Shown: positions 15,976 to 23,613 of the stretch, piece by piece | Position numbering within the stretch: position 1 is the first letter of the stretch | Layout of the letters: each line of letters opens with the position of its first letter | Source of the DNA: Oscillospiraceae bacterium | GTDB taxonomy: Bacteria > Bacillota > Clostridia > Oscillospirales > Acutalibacteraceae | Reading direction: 5' to 3' | DNA: 45,121 bases | NCBI GenBank assembly: GCA_015065605.1 | Contig: SVPZ01000021.1 | Coordinates: forward strand, 1-45,121 | Program-made: the position numbers and the translations under genes | Notes under the pieces: model-generated | Seen by the model: only the letters and a program-made list of their open reading frames with translations | Told to the model about the DNA's origin: nothing | Database searches by the model: none

Positions 15976-17465
15976 TGATTTTCCTCCCAACTCATAGATT
16001 TTTGAACGGCACGCTTCCAGTTTTTAACCATTTTTTCGCGTTCTTCCTTTTCTGATTCGGGTGTAAAAAGGGTGACACCGCCGCCTATGGTTTTTAATTG
16101 ATCGGTATCCTTCCAAAAGCCTACCGCAAGTCCTGCTAAAAATGCGGCGCCTAAAGCGGTTGCTTCGCCCAGTTTGGCGCGTTCTATATTTATTCCCGAA
16201 ATATCTGCCTGCATTTGCATAAGCAGATTATTGGCGCTTGCGCCGCCGTCAACCTTTAATACGCTGATTTTCGTATCGGAAATTTCCTTTATTGCTAAAA
16301 TCAAATCGTTGGTCTGATAGGCAATTGCTTCAAGACAGGCCCTTATAATATGGTTTCTGTTAGAGCCTCGGGTCAGTCCTACGATAGTACCTCTTGCATA
16401 CATATCCCAATAGGGCGCTCCAAGACCGGCAAAGGCGGGAACTACGTAAACACCGCCGCTGTCCTTCACCTTTTTTGCGAAATATTCGCTGTCCTTTGAC
16501 TCGTCTATAAGTCCCATTTCGTCCCTTAACCACTGAATTAAAGCACCGCCAACGAAAACACTGCCTTCATAGGCATAATTTACGGGCGCACCTTTTAGGG
16601 TGGCGGCAATGGTGGTGAGCATACCTTTATTATCGGTACGGCATTTTTCACCGCAGTTCATCAGCAAAAAGCAACCCGTACCGTAGGTGTTTTTGGCTTC
16701 TCCGCTTTGAAAACAGCATTGACCGAAAAGGGCGGCTTGTTGGTCGCCTGCAATAGAACAAATAGGTATATTACTTCCCATAAAGTTTATGTGGGTGTAA
16801 ATTTCACTGCTGCTTAAAACCTTTGGAAGAACCGACGAAGGAATATTAAATTCCTCTAAAAGCTTTTTGTCCCAACATAAACTTTTAATATCAAAAAGCA
16901 TAGTACGGGAAGCGTTGGTGTAGTCGGTGATATGTAAGGCGCCGTCCGTCAGCTTATAAATCAGCCAGGTGTCGATAGTTCCGAAAAGAAGGTCGCCTCT
17001 TTCGGCTTTTTCTCTGGCGCCCTCTACGTTATCGAGTATCCATCTTATTTTTCCCGCTGAAAAGTAAGCGTCAATTAAAAGTCCCGTTGTTTCTTTTACG
17101 TAGTCGCTAAGTCCTCTTGCTTTTAATTCTTCGCAAAAGGGTGCGGTTCTTCTGCACTGCCATACGATAGCGTTATAAACGGGCTTTCCCGTAGTTTTAT
17201 CCCAACAAATCGTAGTTTCTCGCTGATTTGTAATTCCTATAGCGGCGATTTCGTCGGGGGAAATACCGCCTTTTATTACGGCTTCGGTCATAGTCGCATA
17301 CTGACTTGCGTAAATTTCCAAGGGGTCTTGCTCAACGTAGCCGGGTTGCGGATAAATCTGAGCAAATTCCTTTTGTGCGGTGCTTATAATGTTTCCGTTT
17401 TTGTCAAAGATTATGGAACGGGCACTTGTGGTGCCTTCATCAAGAGCTAAGATATACTTTTTCAT
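15972..17465 (-). CDS. glpK: Glycerol kinase
   Basis: The enzyme phosphorylates glycerol to sn-glycerol 3-phosphate. The 497-residue protein is of standard length and shows the FGGY pattern: [15 protein letters not shown] at the N-terminus, [13 protein letters not shown], the FGGY signature region around [25 protein letters not shown], and [18 protein letters not shown] in the C-terminal domain. The start follows GAGAGG. No glpF, glpD or glpO lies in the window; the coupled partner is the downstream hydrolase. Confidence 0.97.
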   Translation of the reverse strand: MKKYILALDEGTTSARSIIFDKNGNIISTAQKEFAQIYPQPGYVEQDPLEIYASQYATMTEAVIKGGISPDEIAAIGITNQRETTICWDKTTGKPVYNAIVWQCRRTAPFCEELKARGLSDYVKETTGLLIDAYFSAGKIRWILDNVEGAREKAERGDLLFGTIDTWLIYKLTDGALHITDYTNASRTMLFDIKSLCWDKKLLEEFNIPSSVLPKVLSSSEIYTHINFMGSNIPICSIAGDQQAALFGQCCFQSGEAKNTYGTGCFLLMNCGEKCRTDNKGMLTTIAATLKGAPVNYAYEGSVFVGGALIQWLRDEMGLIDESKDSEYFAKKVKDSGGVYVVPAFAGLGAPYWDMYARGTIVGLTRGSNRNHIIRACLEAIAYQTNDLILAIKEISDTKISVLKVDGGASANNLLMQMQADISGINIERAKLGEATALGAAFLAGLAVGFWKDTDQLKTIGGGVTLFTPESEKEEREKMVKNWKRAVQKSMSWEENQ

Positions 17466-17487
17466 AAACCGCGCCTCTCTTTTTTAC

Positions 17488-17516
17488 TTGCTTTTTTTCA
17501 CTATAACCATTATACT
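17488..17516 (+). promoter_or_regulatory. Promoter of the DMT transporter gene
   Basis: TTGCTT (17488-17493), 17-bp spacer and TATACT (17511-17516) in the 94-bp divergent region with glpK. A minus-strand TTTACA-18-TATAGT pair in the same region could serve glpK but is weaker. Confidence 0.6.
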
Positions 17517-17559
17517 ATACTTTTGTAAAATATTCTACATAAAAAACGTGAGGAAGAAT

Positions 17560-18477
17560 ATGAAATTTAAAAACTTAAAAGGATGCCTTATACTTCTTCT
17601 TGCTTCAGTTATCTGGGGCTTTGCCTTTGTATCACAGGATAAGGTAGCCGATATAGTAGAACCCTTTACCCTTAACGCTATGCGTTCCTACGTGGGCGGT
17701 TTTGCGCTTCTGCTTTTATCCTTTGTTATGTCAAAAATAAAAAAACAGCCTTTTGTTCCAAAAGAAAAATCGGACAGAAAAAGGCTTTTGATAACGGGTG
17801 TTGTTTGCGGTATCTTTTTATGTATCGCCGCCAATTTTCAACAGTTCGGTATTGCCGCTTACCCTGTAGAAGCCGCCGCCAGCGCCCGTTCAGGATTTCT
17901 GACCGCTATGTATATTCTGTTTGTGCCGATTTTCAGTATATTCCTTAAAAAACGTCCTGCTTTTACTGTGCTTATTGCGGTGCTTATCGCCGTTGTCGGT
18001 CTTTACTTCTTATGTTTGGCAAACGGAATAAGCGGAGTTTACGGCGGTGACGGAATCGTGCTTATTTGCGCAGTTGCATTTGCCCTTCATATTATATGCG
18101 TGGATACTTTAGGACAAAAGGTTGACGGTGTTAAGCTTTCCTGTATTCAGTTTTTCGTATGCGCCATTCTTTCAACCGTGCTTATGTTTATTTTCGAAAC
18201 ACCTACCGTTGAAAATATTATCAAGGGAATAGGCCCAATTTTATATCTTGGTATTATGAGTAGCGGCGTTGCCTATACTCTGCAGATAATAGGTCAGCAA
18301 CAGTGTGAAAATTCCACCGTGTCTTCTATTGCTATGAGTTTTGAATCGGTGTTTGCGGCAGTGGGCGGAGCAATTTTCGGCGATATAATGACCAAAAAGG
18401 AAATTATAGGCTGTGTTATAATGTTCTGCGCTATAATAATTTCACAGTTACCGACTAAAAAAATAAGTAAAAATTAA
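17560..18477 (+). CDS. EamA/DMT superfamily transporter
   Basis: The 305-residue protein has about ten hydrophobic segments arranged as two EamA repeats: the first starts at GCLILLLASVIWGFAFVSQD and includes NAMRSYVGGFALLLLSF; the second includes GIVLICAVAFALHIICVD and GIMSSGVAYTLQIIGQQ with a C-terminal ESVFAAVGGAIFGD motif. Such permeases export or import amino acids, nucleotide sugars or other metabolites; the substrate is not predictable. The ATG at 17560 follows GAGGAAG. A single-gene unit ended by a terminator. Confidence 0.9.
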   Translation: MKFKNLKGCLILLLASVIWGFAFVSQDKVADIVEPFTLNAMRSYVGGFALLLLSFVMSKIKKQPFVPKEKSDRKRLLITGVVCGIFLCIAANFQQFGIAAYPVEAAASARSGFLTAMYILFVPIFSIFLKKRPAFTVLIAVLIAVVGLYFLCLANGISGVYGGDGIVLICAVAFALHIICVDTLGQKVDGVKLSCIQFFVCAILSTVLMFIFETPTVENIIKGIGPILYLGIMSSGVAYTLQIIGQQQCENSTVSSIAMSFESVFAAVGGAIFGDIMTKKEIIGCVIMFCAIIISQLPTKKISKN

Positions 18478-18510
18478 AAAAATACGGGTTCAAACGAACC
18501 CGTATTTTTT
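18476..18510. terminator. Bidirectional intrinsic terminator
   Basis: AAAAAATACGGGTTC pairs perfectly with GAACCCGTATTTTTT around an AAAC loop, between convergent genes. Confidence 0.92.
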
Positions 18511-19312
18511 ATGGTATGTAGTTTTCAAAAATAAAGGTGTTAAAATCTTCCTTACAGCCGTCCTCTTCTTTTTTACTTTTAAAGGTCCAGCCTACAGGGA
18601 AGGCGCCTAACCTTTTAACCAGTTTGAAGAAAAAATAATTTTTATCGTTAAAATCGTAAGAAACAAAATCGGGGCGGGAAAGAAAATTAAGTATAAGCAG
18701 TCCTGCAATTCTTTTTACAAAGCCTTCACCCTTGAATTTTGCCGAAAGCTGTCCTCGGCAGATTTTTTTATTATGCTTTTTGTACCAGAGAAGTATTTGC
18801 GGATGAAAGGACTGAACGAAGTAAAGCCCCTTATAATTTTCTAAAATTTCGTTTGCCTTACTGCAAAGGGCATTCGTATTGCCTTCGTACTTAAACTCAA
18901 TAAGAAGGGGTACCTTGCCGTCAACTAAATCTAAACATTCCTTTAGGGTGGGTATAGCCTCATTTGTGTTTAAAAGGCGAAGTTCTTTTATTTCGGCTAA
19001 TGTCATATCCTTTATTTTTTTGTTTATACCGCACATACGGGAGATGGTATCGTCGTGGAAAACCACAACTTCGCCGTCTTTGGTCAAATGAATATCGTTT
19101 TCTATTGCATAGCCGAATTTTATGGCGTTTTTAAAGGCTGACATACTGTTTTCGGGAATACCGCCGTCATTATCGTGTAAACCGCGGTGGGCAATATGAA
19201 GACCTTTTAAATGTTTTAATTTGCCGTGTTTTCTGCGGCTTGGCATTACTGCAAAAAGGAATAATAACGCTAAAAAGATAAGCGATGATAATATAATTAT
19301 TAAAGCCTTCAT
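18509..19312 (-). CDS. Membrane-anchored glycerophosphodiester phosphodiesterase family protein
   Basis: GDPD enzymes hydrolyse glycerophosphodiesters to glycerol 3-phosphate and an alcohol. The 267-residue protein has one N-terminal membrane segment (ALIIILSSLIFLALLFLFAV) and a TIM-barrel domain with the key motifs HIAHRGLHDN, YAIENDIHLTKDGEVVVFHDD (E, D and catalytic H) and PLLIEFK. It starts at 19312 after GGAGG, one base beyond the stop of the upstream MFS gene, so the two form an operon. The anchor suggests activity on the outer face of the membrane. Confidence 0.9.
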   Translation of the reverse strand: MKALIIILSSLIFLALLFLFAVMPSRRKHGKLKHLKGLHIAHRGLHDNDGGIPENSMSAFKNAIKFGYAIENDIHLTKDGEVVVFHDDTISRMCGINKKIKDMTLAEIKELRLLNTNEAIPTLKECLDLVDGKVPLLIEFKYEGNTNALCSKANEILENYKGLYFVQSFHPQILLWYKKHNKKICRGQLSAKFKGEGFVKRIAGLLILNFLSRPDFVSYDFNDKNYFFFKLVKRLGAFPVGWTFKSKKEEDGCKEDFNTFIFENYIP

Positions 19313-19313
19313 T

Positions 19314-20615
19314 TTAGTCCTCCGAGTCAAAGTTTTCAAGCAGACTCTTTTTCTTTTCGGGCTTTGAATCGCCGTGCTTTACAAAGAGCATTGTAATAAA
19401 TGAAAGGGCGGAGAATATTACTGCATAGGGGAAAAGGGTTAAATAACCGAAAGAACTGTTATCGATTATAAGACCGGATAAAAGGGGAGTGGAAATCTGC
19501 GCCGCCATAGAAAAGGTATAATAAATTCCCGTATATTTGCCTACGTCTGCGCCACTGCTCATTTCAACTACCATCGGGAAGGAATTAACGTTAATTGCCG
19601 CCCAACCGATACCTATTATGGCTAAAACCACGTACATAAGCGGTGTGGGAATACGTATGAAAAAAGCGGCAAGGTAGCAAACGGTCATAACCGCAACGCC
19701 TATTAAAATGGTGGATTTTCTTCCAACTTTGGAAGACAAAAAGCCGAGGGGTACAAAGGCTATAATTGCCGAAATGGTGGCGGTAAGAAGCCAACTTGAC
19801 GAGGTGGAAAGGTCAACCTTTAAAACGTTTACACAGTATCTTGAAAATGCGGTGGTAACGGCGTTATAAGCCATAAACCATAAAAATACCGAAAGAAGTA
19901 TGAAAATAAGGCTTTTTAAAACGGGACGGGGAAGTTTTTTCTTTTCGCCTTGGTCGGTTTCTTCGTCATCTTTAATATTGGTTTCCTTTAAAAGTTTATT
20001 TTCGTTAACGGTAAATACCATAATAAGCACGGTAATAAGCATAAATGCGGCAATAACGATAAATACGGGAAGGAAGGACTGAGAAGCGGAATAAACGCTT
20101 TCGCCCTGTTCATTTTTTTCGCTTTTAAGCATAAACATCATAACGACGGTTGCGAAAATTCCACCGATATAGCCCACTAAATTTATAATAGCGTTTGCTT
20201 TACTTCTCAGCGGTTTTTCGGTAACGTCGGGCATATATGCAACGGCAGGAGTACGGTAAACCGACATTGTAACTAAAATTGCCATAAGAACGATAATAAA
20301 GCCCCAGAAGTTTTTGCTTTCTTCAAGCACACCGAGGAAAACGAGAAGAATTGACGCAATTATCGTGCCGAAAAGTATATAGGGTGTTCTTTTTCCAAGC
20401 TTTGTTCTTGTGCGGTCGGATATGGCGCCGAAAAGAGGAAGCATAAAAATAGCAAGAACGTTATCTATAGACATAATTGCATTAGCCTCAAAGGTGCCAA
20501 GCTTAAAGGTATATTCAAGAAGATAGGGTATTACCTGATCATAAAACTGCCAGAAGGCGAGTATGGACATAAATGCAAGTCCGATTAGTATAGTGCGTTT
20601 GTAATTTAATTTCAT
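19314..20615 (-). CDS. MFS transporter, SLC45/GPH-like
   Basis: The 433-residue protein has about twelve hydrophobic segments. The early FWQFYDQVIPYLLEY, the loop SIDNVLAIFMLPLFGAISDRTRTKLGKRTPYI and the later GFLSSKVGRKSTIL are typical of the sugar-cation symporter-like MFS branch with a repeated DRTRTKLGKR motif. Substrate is not predictable; a sugar or glycoside is likely. I use the second ATG (20615), since AGGGG lies 8 bases before it and directly abuts the first. It is co-transcribed with the GDPD gene. Confidence 0.88.
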   Translation of the reverse strand: MKLNYKRTILIGLAFMSILAFWQFYDQVIPYLLEYTFKLGTFEANAIMSIDNVLAIFMLPLFGAISDRTRTKLGKRTPYILFGTIIASILLVFLGVLEESKNFWGFIIVLMAILVTMSVYRTPAVAYMPDVTEKPLRSKANAIINLVGYIGGIFATVVMMFMLKSEKNEQGESVYSASQSFLPVFIVIAAFMLITVLIMVFTVNENKLLKETNIKDDEETDQGEKKKLPRPVLKSLIFILLSVFLWFMAYNAVTTAFSRYCVNVLKVDLSTSSSWLLTATISAIIAFVPLGFLSSKVGRKSTILIGVAVMTVCYLAAFFIRIPTPLMYVVLAIIGIGWAAINVNSFPMVVEMSSGADVGKYTGIYYTFSMAAQISTPLLSGLIIDNSSFGYLTLFPYAVIFSALSFITMLFVKHGDSKPEKKKSLLENFDSED

Positions 20616-20680
20616 ATTTATCATCCCCTTAAATGTTAGTATAACAAAAATAAAAGGTTACTTCAATAGCAAAATAAACG

Positions 20681-20709
20681 TTGACAAAAGACTGAAATGC
20701 AAATATAAT
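20681..20709 (+). promoter_or_regulatory. Promoter of the metal-resistance operon
   Basis: Perfect consensus TTGACA (20681-20686) and TATAAT (20704-20709) with a 17-bp spacer. Confidence 0.92.
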
Positions 20710-20719
20710 GATATTAGAA

Positions 20720-20741
20720 CATTTGAGCAATCATTCAAATG
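20720..20741 (+). promoter_or_regulatory. ArsR/CadC-type operator
   Basis: CATTTGA-n8-TCAAATG is a perfect 7-bp inverted repeat, and the core TGAGCA..CATTCA resembles the 12-2-12 operators bound by SmtB/CzrA/CadC repressors. It begins 10 bp after the -10 element and 38 bp before the regulator gene, a position suited to repression. Confidence 0.8.
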
Positions 20742-20757
20742 ATAAGGAGGGAAACTG

Positions 20758-21111
20758 ATGAACGAGGCGCCGAGCTGTGAGTATATGCATATTCACTTAG
20801 ATATTGTGTCCGCCGTGCTTAAGGATATGCCAAACGACGATACTCTTTATAAACTAAGTGAACTGTATAAGCTTTTTGGTGATAAAACCAGAATAAAAAT
20901 ATTATACGTTCTTTTAAAAAGAGAACTGTGCGTATGCGATATTGCAAAACTTCTTAATATGACTATTTCTGCAATTTCTCATCAGCTTAAAATCTTAAAG
21001 CAGGCAAGTTTAGTCAAATTCAGAAAAGAAGGCAAAACGGTTTTCTATAGCCTTGCCGACGACCACGTAAAAACTATTTTAAATAACGGTATGGAGCATA
21101 TCGAAGAATAA
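20758..21111 (+). CDS. ArsR/SmtB-family metal-sensing repressor (CadC-like)
   Basis: The 117-residue winged-helix protein has FGDKTRIKILYVLL, the metal-site helix ELCVCDIAKLL and recognition helix TISAISHQLKILKQA. Both known metal sites appear: the CadC-type alpha3N site (C58, C60, with C7 and His residues 11 and 13 near the N-terminus) and the SmtB/CzrA-type alpha5 site, an exact D101-x-H103-x10-H114-x2-E117. This predicts derepression by Cd, Pb or Zn. It is the first gene of an operon with an HMA chaperone and a P1B ATPase, and an operator overlaps its promoter region. Confidence 0.93.
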   Translation: MNEAPSCEYMHIHLDIVSAVLKDMPNDDTLYKLSELYKLFGDKTRIKILYVLLKRELCVCDIAKLLNMTISAISHQLKILKQASLVKFRKEGKTVFYSLADDHVKTILNNGMEHIEE

Positions 21112-21129
21112 AGGATAAAGGTGATTATT

Positions 21130-21348
21130 ATGAAAAAAATATATAAAATAAATGATCTTGACTGTGCGCATTGCGCCGCTAAAATGGAAGAAAAAATCAA
21201 GGGACTAGATGGTGTTATAAACGCCAACGTAAACTTTATTGCACAAAAACTTACCATTGAAGCTCAAGACGGCGTATTTGATGAAGTGGTAAAAAAAGCG
21301 GCGGCTATCTGTAAAGAAATTGAGCCTGACTGTACCGTTGAATTTTAG
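21130..21348 (+). CDS. Stand-alone heavy-metal-associated (HMA) domain protein
   Basis: The 72-residue protein is a single HMA fold: the metal loop DLDCAHCAAKMEE gives the C-x2-C pair (C12, C15), followed by GVINANVNF and KLTIEA strands. It most likely carries the metal to the downstream ATPase, whose own N-terminus lacks an HMA domain. I use the ATG at 21130, which follows AAAGGTG; an in-frame GTG at 21121 lies inside that ribosome binding site. Confidence 0.92.
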   Translation: MKKIYKINDLDCAHCAAKMEEKIKGLDGVINANVNFIAQKLTIEAQDGVFDEVVKKAAAICKEIEPDCTVEF

Positions 21349-21362
21349 AAAGAAGGCAAAAT

Positions 21363-23207
21363 ATGAATCGTAAACAAAAGCGGATTTTATTAAGGGTTAT
21401 TGTCTCCGCTTTTCTTCTGATAACTGCGTTAGTTCTTACAAAAATCGGCGTTCACGAAATTATAAGTTCATCCCTTTGTCTTTGCGCTTTTATAACCGTC
21501 GGATACGACGTAATTATTAAGGCTGCGTGGGGAATTAGAAACCGGAATTTAATAGACGAGAATTTGCTTATGACAATAGCAAGTGTGGGCGCGGTGTGTT
21601 TGGCTGAATTTTTTGAAGCCGTTGCCATAATGCTTTTTTATCAGGTGGGAGAACTTTTCCAAAGCTATGCCGTAAATAAAAGCAGAAAAAGTATTGAAAA
21701 AATAAGCAATATCCGTCCTGATGCCGCAAGAGTCATAAGGGATGAAAAGGAATTGACAGTATCTCCCGAAGAGGTAGAAATCGGTGAAATAATCAGGGTT
21801 TTCGCAGGTGAAAAAATTGCCCTTGACGGTGAAATTATCGAGGGTGAAACCTTTGTAAATAACTCTTTTCTGACGGGAGAAAGCATACCCGTAGGCGCAG
21901 GTGTGGGCGACAGTGTTTATGCAGGAAGTATAAATATGGAAGGCACCGTAAAGGTAAAGGTTACCGCGCCGTTTAGCAAATCGTCGGTTGCAAAAATTCT
22001 CGAACTTACAGAAACTTCATATGAAAATAAATCTAAAAGCGAACGCTTTATCACCAAGTTTGCACGTTATTACACACCTTTAGTAGTTGTTGCCGCGCTT
22101 TTAATAGCGATAATTCCGCAGTTTTTTATAAACGATGGCAGAGGTGAATGGGTAAGGAGAGCCTTAACCTTTCTTGTTATTTCCTGTCCCTGCGCTCTGT
22201 TAATATCGGTACCCCTTTCGTTTTTCGGCGGTGTTGGTTCGGCATCTTCAAACGGCATTTTGATAAAGGGTTCGGGCATACTTGAAAAACTTTCTAAGTG
22301 TGATACCGTAGTTTTTGATAAAACGGGAACGCTCACAAAGGGCGAATTTGCCGTTACCGAAATAAAGGCTGAAAAGATAAACGAAAGGGTGCTTCTGGCT
22401 GTTTGCGCCGCGGCGGAAAGTCAGAGTAATCATCCTATTGCAAAATGCATAGTGAAGGCTTCGAACGAAGATTATAAACGCTTTAAAGTGGAAATGGTAC
22501 GAGAAATCGTCGGAAAGGGCGTAATCGCAAAGGTAGAAAAGTGGCAGATTGCCGCAGGAAATATAAAGCTTATGGAAGAACTTGGCGTTACCGTTCCCGA
22601 CACGGATAAAACGGTTATTTACGTTACCATAGACGGAAAATACGCAGGCTTTATAACTGTGGGCGATACCGTAAAAGGCGAAGCAAACGAAGCCATAGAA
22701 TTGCTTAAAGAACTCGATAATGAAAAGATTATAATGCTGACGGGAGATAGAGAGGAAAATGCAAAATCGGTTGCAGAAAGCCTGTTAATTGATGAATATT
22801 TCAGTAATCTTCTCCCCGAAAATAAGGTAAGCATTTTGGAAAACGTAATAGAAAAAGCAGAGGGCAGTGTTGCTTTTGTGGGCGACGGTATTAATGACGC
22901 TCCCGTAATTGCCAGAGCAGACGTAGGCTTTTCGATGGGAAATCTCGGCAGTGATGCGGCGGTGGAAACTGCCGACGTGGTTATAACTGACGACGATTTA
23001 AGAAAAATACCTCTTTCCATAAAAATCGCAAAAAGAACCACCGAAATAGCAACCCAGAACATTATTCTTGCAATAAGTGTGAAAATACTGTTTTTGATGC
23101 TTGGTATTTTTGGTGCTTCGGGTATGGCAGGTGCGGTTTTTGCCGACGTGGGTATTGCCGTAATAACAATTTTAAACGCTATGAGAACCTTAAGCAAACA
23201 CGAATAA
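21363..23207 (+). CDS. P1B-type heavy-metal ATPase (Zn/Cd/Pb exporter)
   Basis: The 614-residue pump has TGES (171-174), the CPC channel motif (275-277, in VISCPCALLISVP), phosphorylation site DKTGT (319-323), the SNHPIAK motif and GDGINDAP. The late-membrane motif FADVGIAV together with K in ISVKILF fits P1B-2 (Zn/Cd/Pb) pumps. The N-terminal metal-binding domain of CadA/ZntA is missing and is encoded separately upstream. The last codons, for SKHE and the stop, lie inside the left end of a MITE-like repeat (from 23190), so the native C-terminus was probably replaced on insertion, with little predicted effect. Confidence 0.95.
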   Translation: MNRKQKRILLRVIVSAFLLITALVLTKIGVHEIISSSLCLCAFITVGYDVIIKAAWGIRNRNLIDENLLMTIASVGAVCLAEFFEAVAIMLFYQVGELFQSYAVNKSRKSIEKISNIRPDAARVIRDEKELTVSPEEVEIGEIIRVFAGEKIALDGEIIEGETFVNNSFLTGESIPVGAGVGDSVYAGSINMEGTVKVKVTAPFSKSSVAKILELTETSYENKSKSERFITKFARYYTPLVVVAALLIAIIPQFFINDGRGEWVRRALTFLVISCPCALLISVPLSFFGGVGSASSNGILIKGSGILEKLSKCDTVVFDKTGTLTKGEFAVTEIKAEKINERVLLAVCAAAESQSNHPIAKCIVKASNEDYKRFKVEMVREIVGKGVIAKVEKWQIAAGNIKLMEELGVTVPDTDKTVIYVTIDGKYAGFITVGDTVKGEANEAIELLKELDNEKIIMLTGDREENAKSVAESLLIDEYFSNLLPENKVSILENVIEKAEGSVAFVGDGINDAPVIARADVGFSMGNLGSDAAVETADVVITDDDLRKIPLSIKIAKRTTEIATQNIILAISVKILFLMLGIFGASGMAGAVFADVGIAVITILNAMRTLSKHE

Positions 23208-23466
23208 TCCGAACCTGCCTAAAACGGCATTCTTTCGGCACTTTTCGGTTTGTCATCACCCGTAGGCATTAGCCTGACGGATTCTTCCGCACCAAAAATC
23301 ACTCGAAATTCTGCCCGTTTTAGGTCGCAGAATTTTAAAGAGTTGAATTTTTGGCTGTGCGAGGCACAAAACGCAGTTAATCCTGACGGATTAACGAGTA
23401 TTTTAACAATGCAAATACGAAAATTGAGCCTTTAAAATCAGGTTCGGATTATTCGTGTTTGCTTAA
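23190..23466 (+). mobile_element. MITE-like element, copy A (277 bp, 28-bp terminal inverted repeats)
   Basis: The element starts TTAAGCAAACACGAATAATC and ends with the exact reverse complement of the same 28 bases, both ends bounded by TTAA. A second copy lies inverted at 39876-40035. Outside a 117-bp internal segment (23273-23389) present only here, the two copies differ at 2 of 160 positions. The extra segment begins and ends with CCTGACGG. Several small hairpins are visible inside, for example AAATTCTGC/GCAGAATTT and GTTAATCC-TGAC-GGATTAAC. No transposase is encoded, so mobilisation must be in trans. The TTAA may be a target duplication or part of the repeat. Confidence 0.9.
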
Positions 23467-23498
23467 AAAAATAAGTCTTGAAAAAGGCTTATTTTTTT
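23463..23498 (+). terminator. Intrinsic terminator after the metal ATPase operon
   Basis: AATAAGTC pairs with GGCTTATT with one T-G pair, flanked by A7 and T7. It starts at the right edge of MITE copy A. Confidence 0.75.
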
Positions 23499-23529
23499 GT
23501 TTTCCAATATTTTATAGGTCTATTTTCTG

Positions 23530-23558
23530 TTGACATTAACTGTCGAAAAATATATAAT
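23530..23558 (+). promoter_or_regulatory. Promoter of the glucosaminidase-cohesin-AraC operon
   Basis: Perfect TTGACA (23530-23535), 17-bp spacer and TATAAT (23553-23558), 55 bp before the start codon. Confidence 0.88.
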
Positions 23559-23613
23559 AAATATATATTATGGATAATTGTGACTAAAGCTTAATTACCG
23601 AAAGGAAGTTAGT

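Noticed and set aside
23250-23435. 61-codon open frame inside MITE copy A
   Set aside because: It crosses the 117-bp segment missing from copy B, has no ribosome binding site and has no recognisable protein pattern.
23190-23466. Complete insertion sequence
   Set aside because: There is no transposase and the element is only 277 bp, so it is non-autonomous at best.
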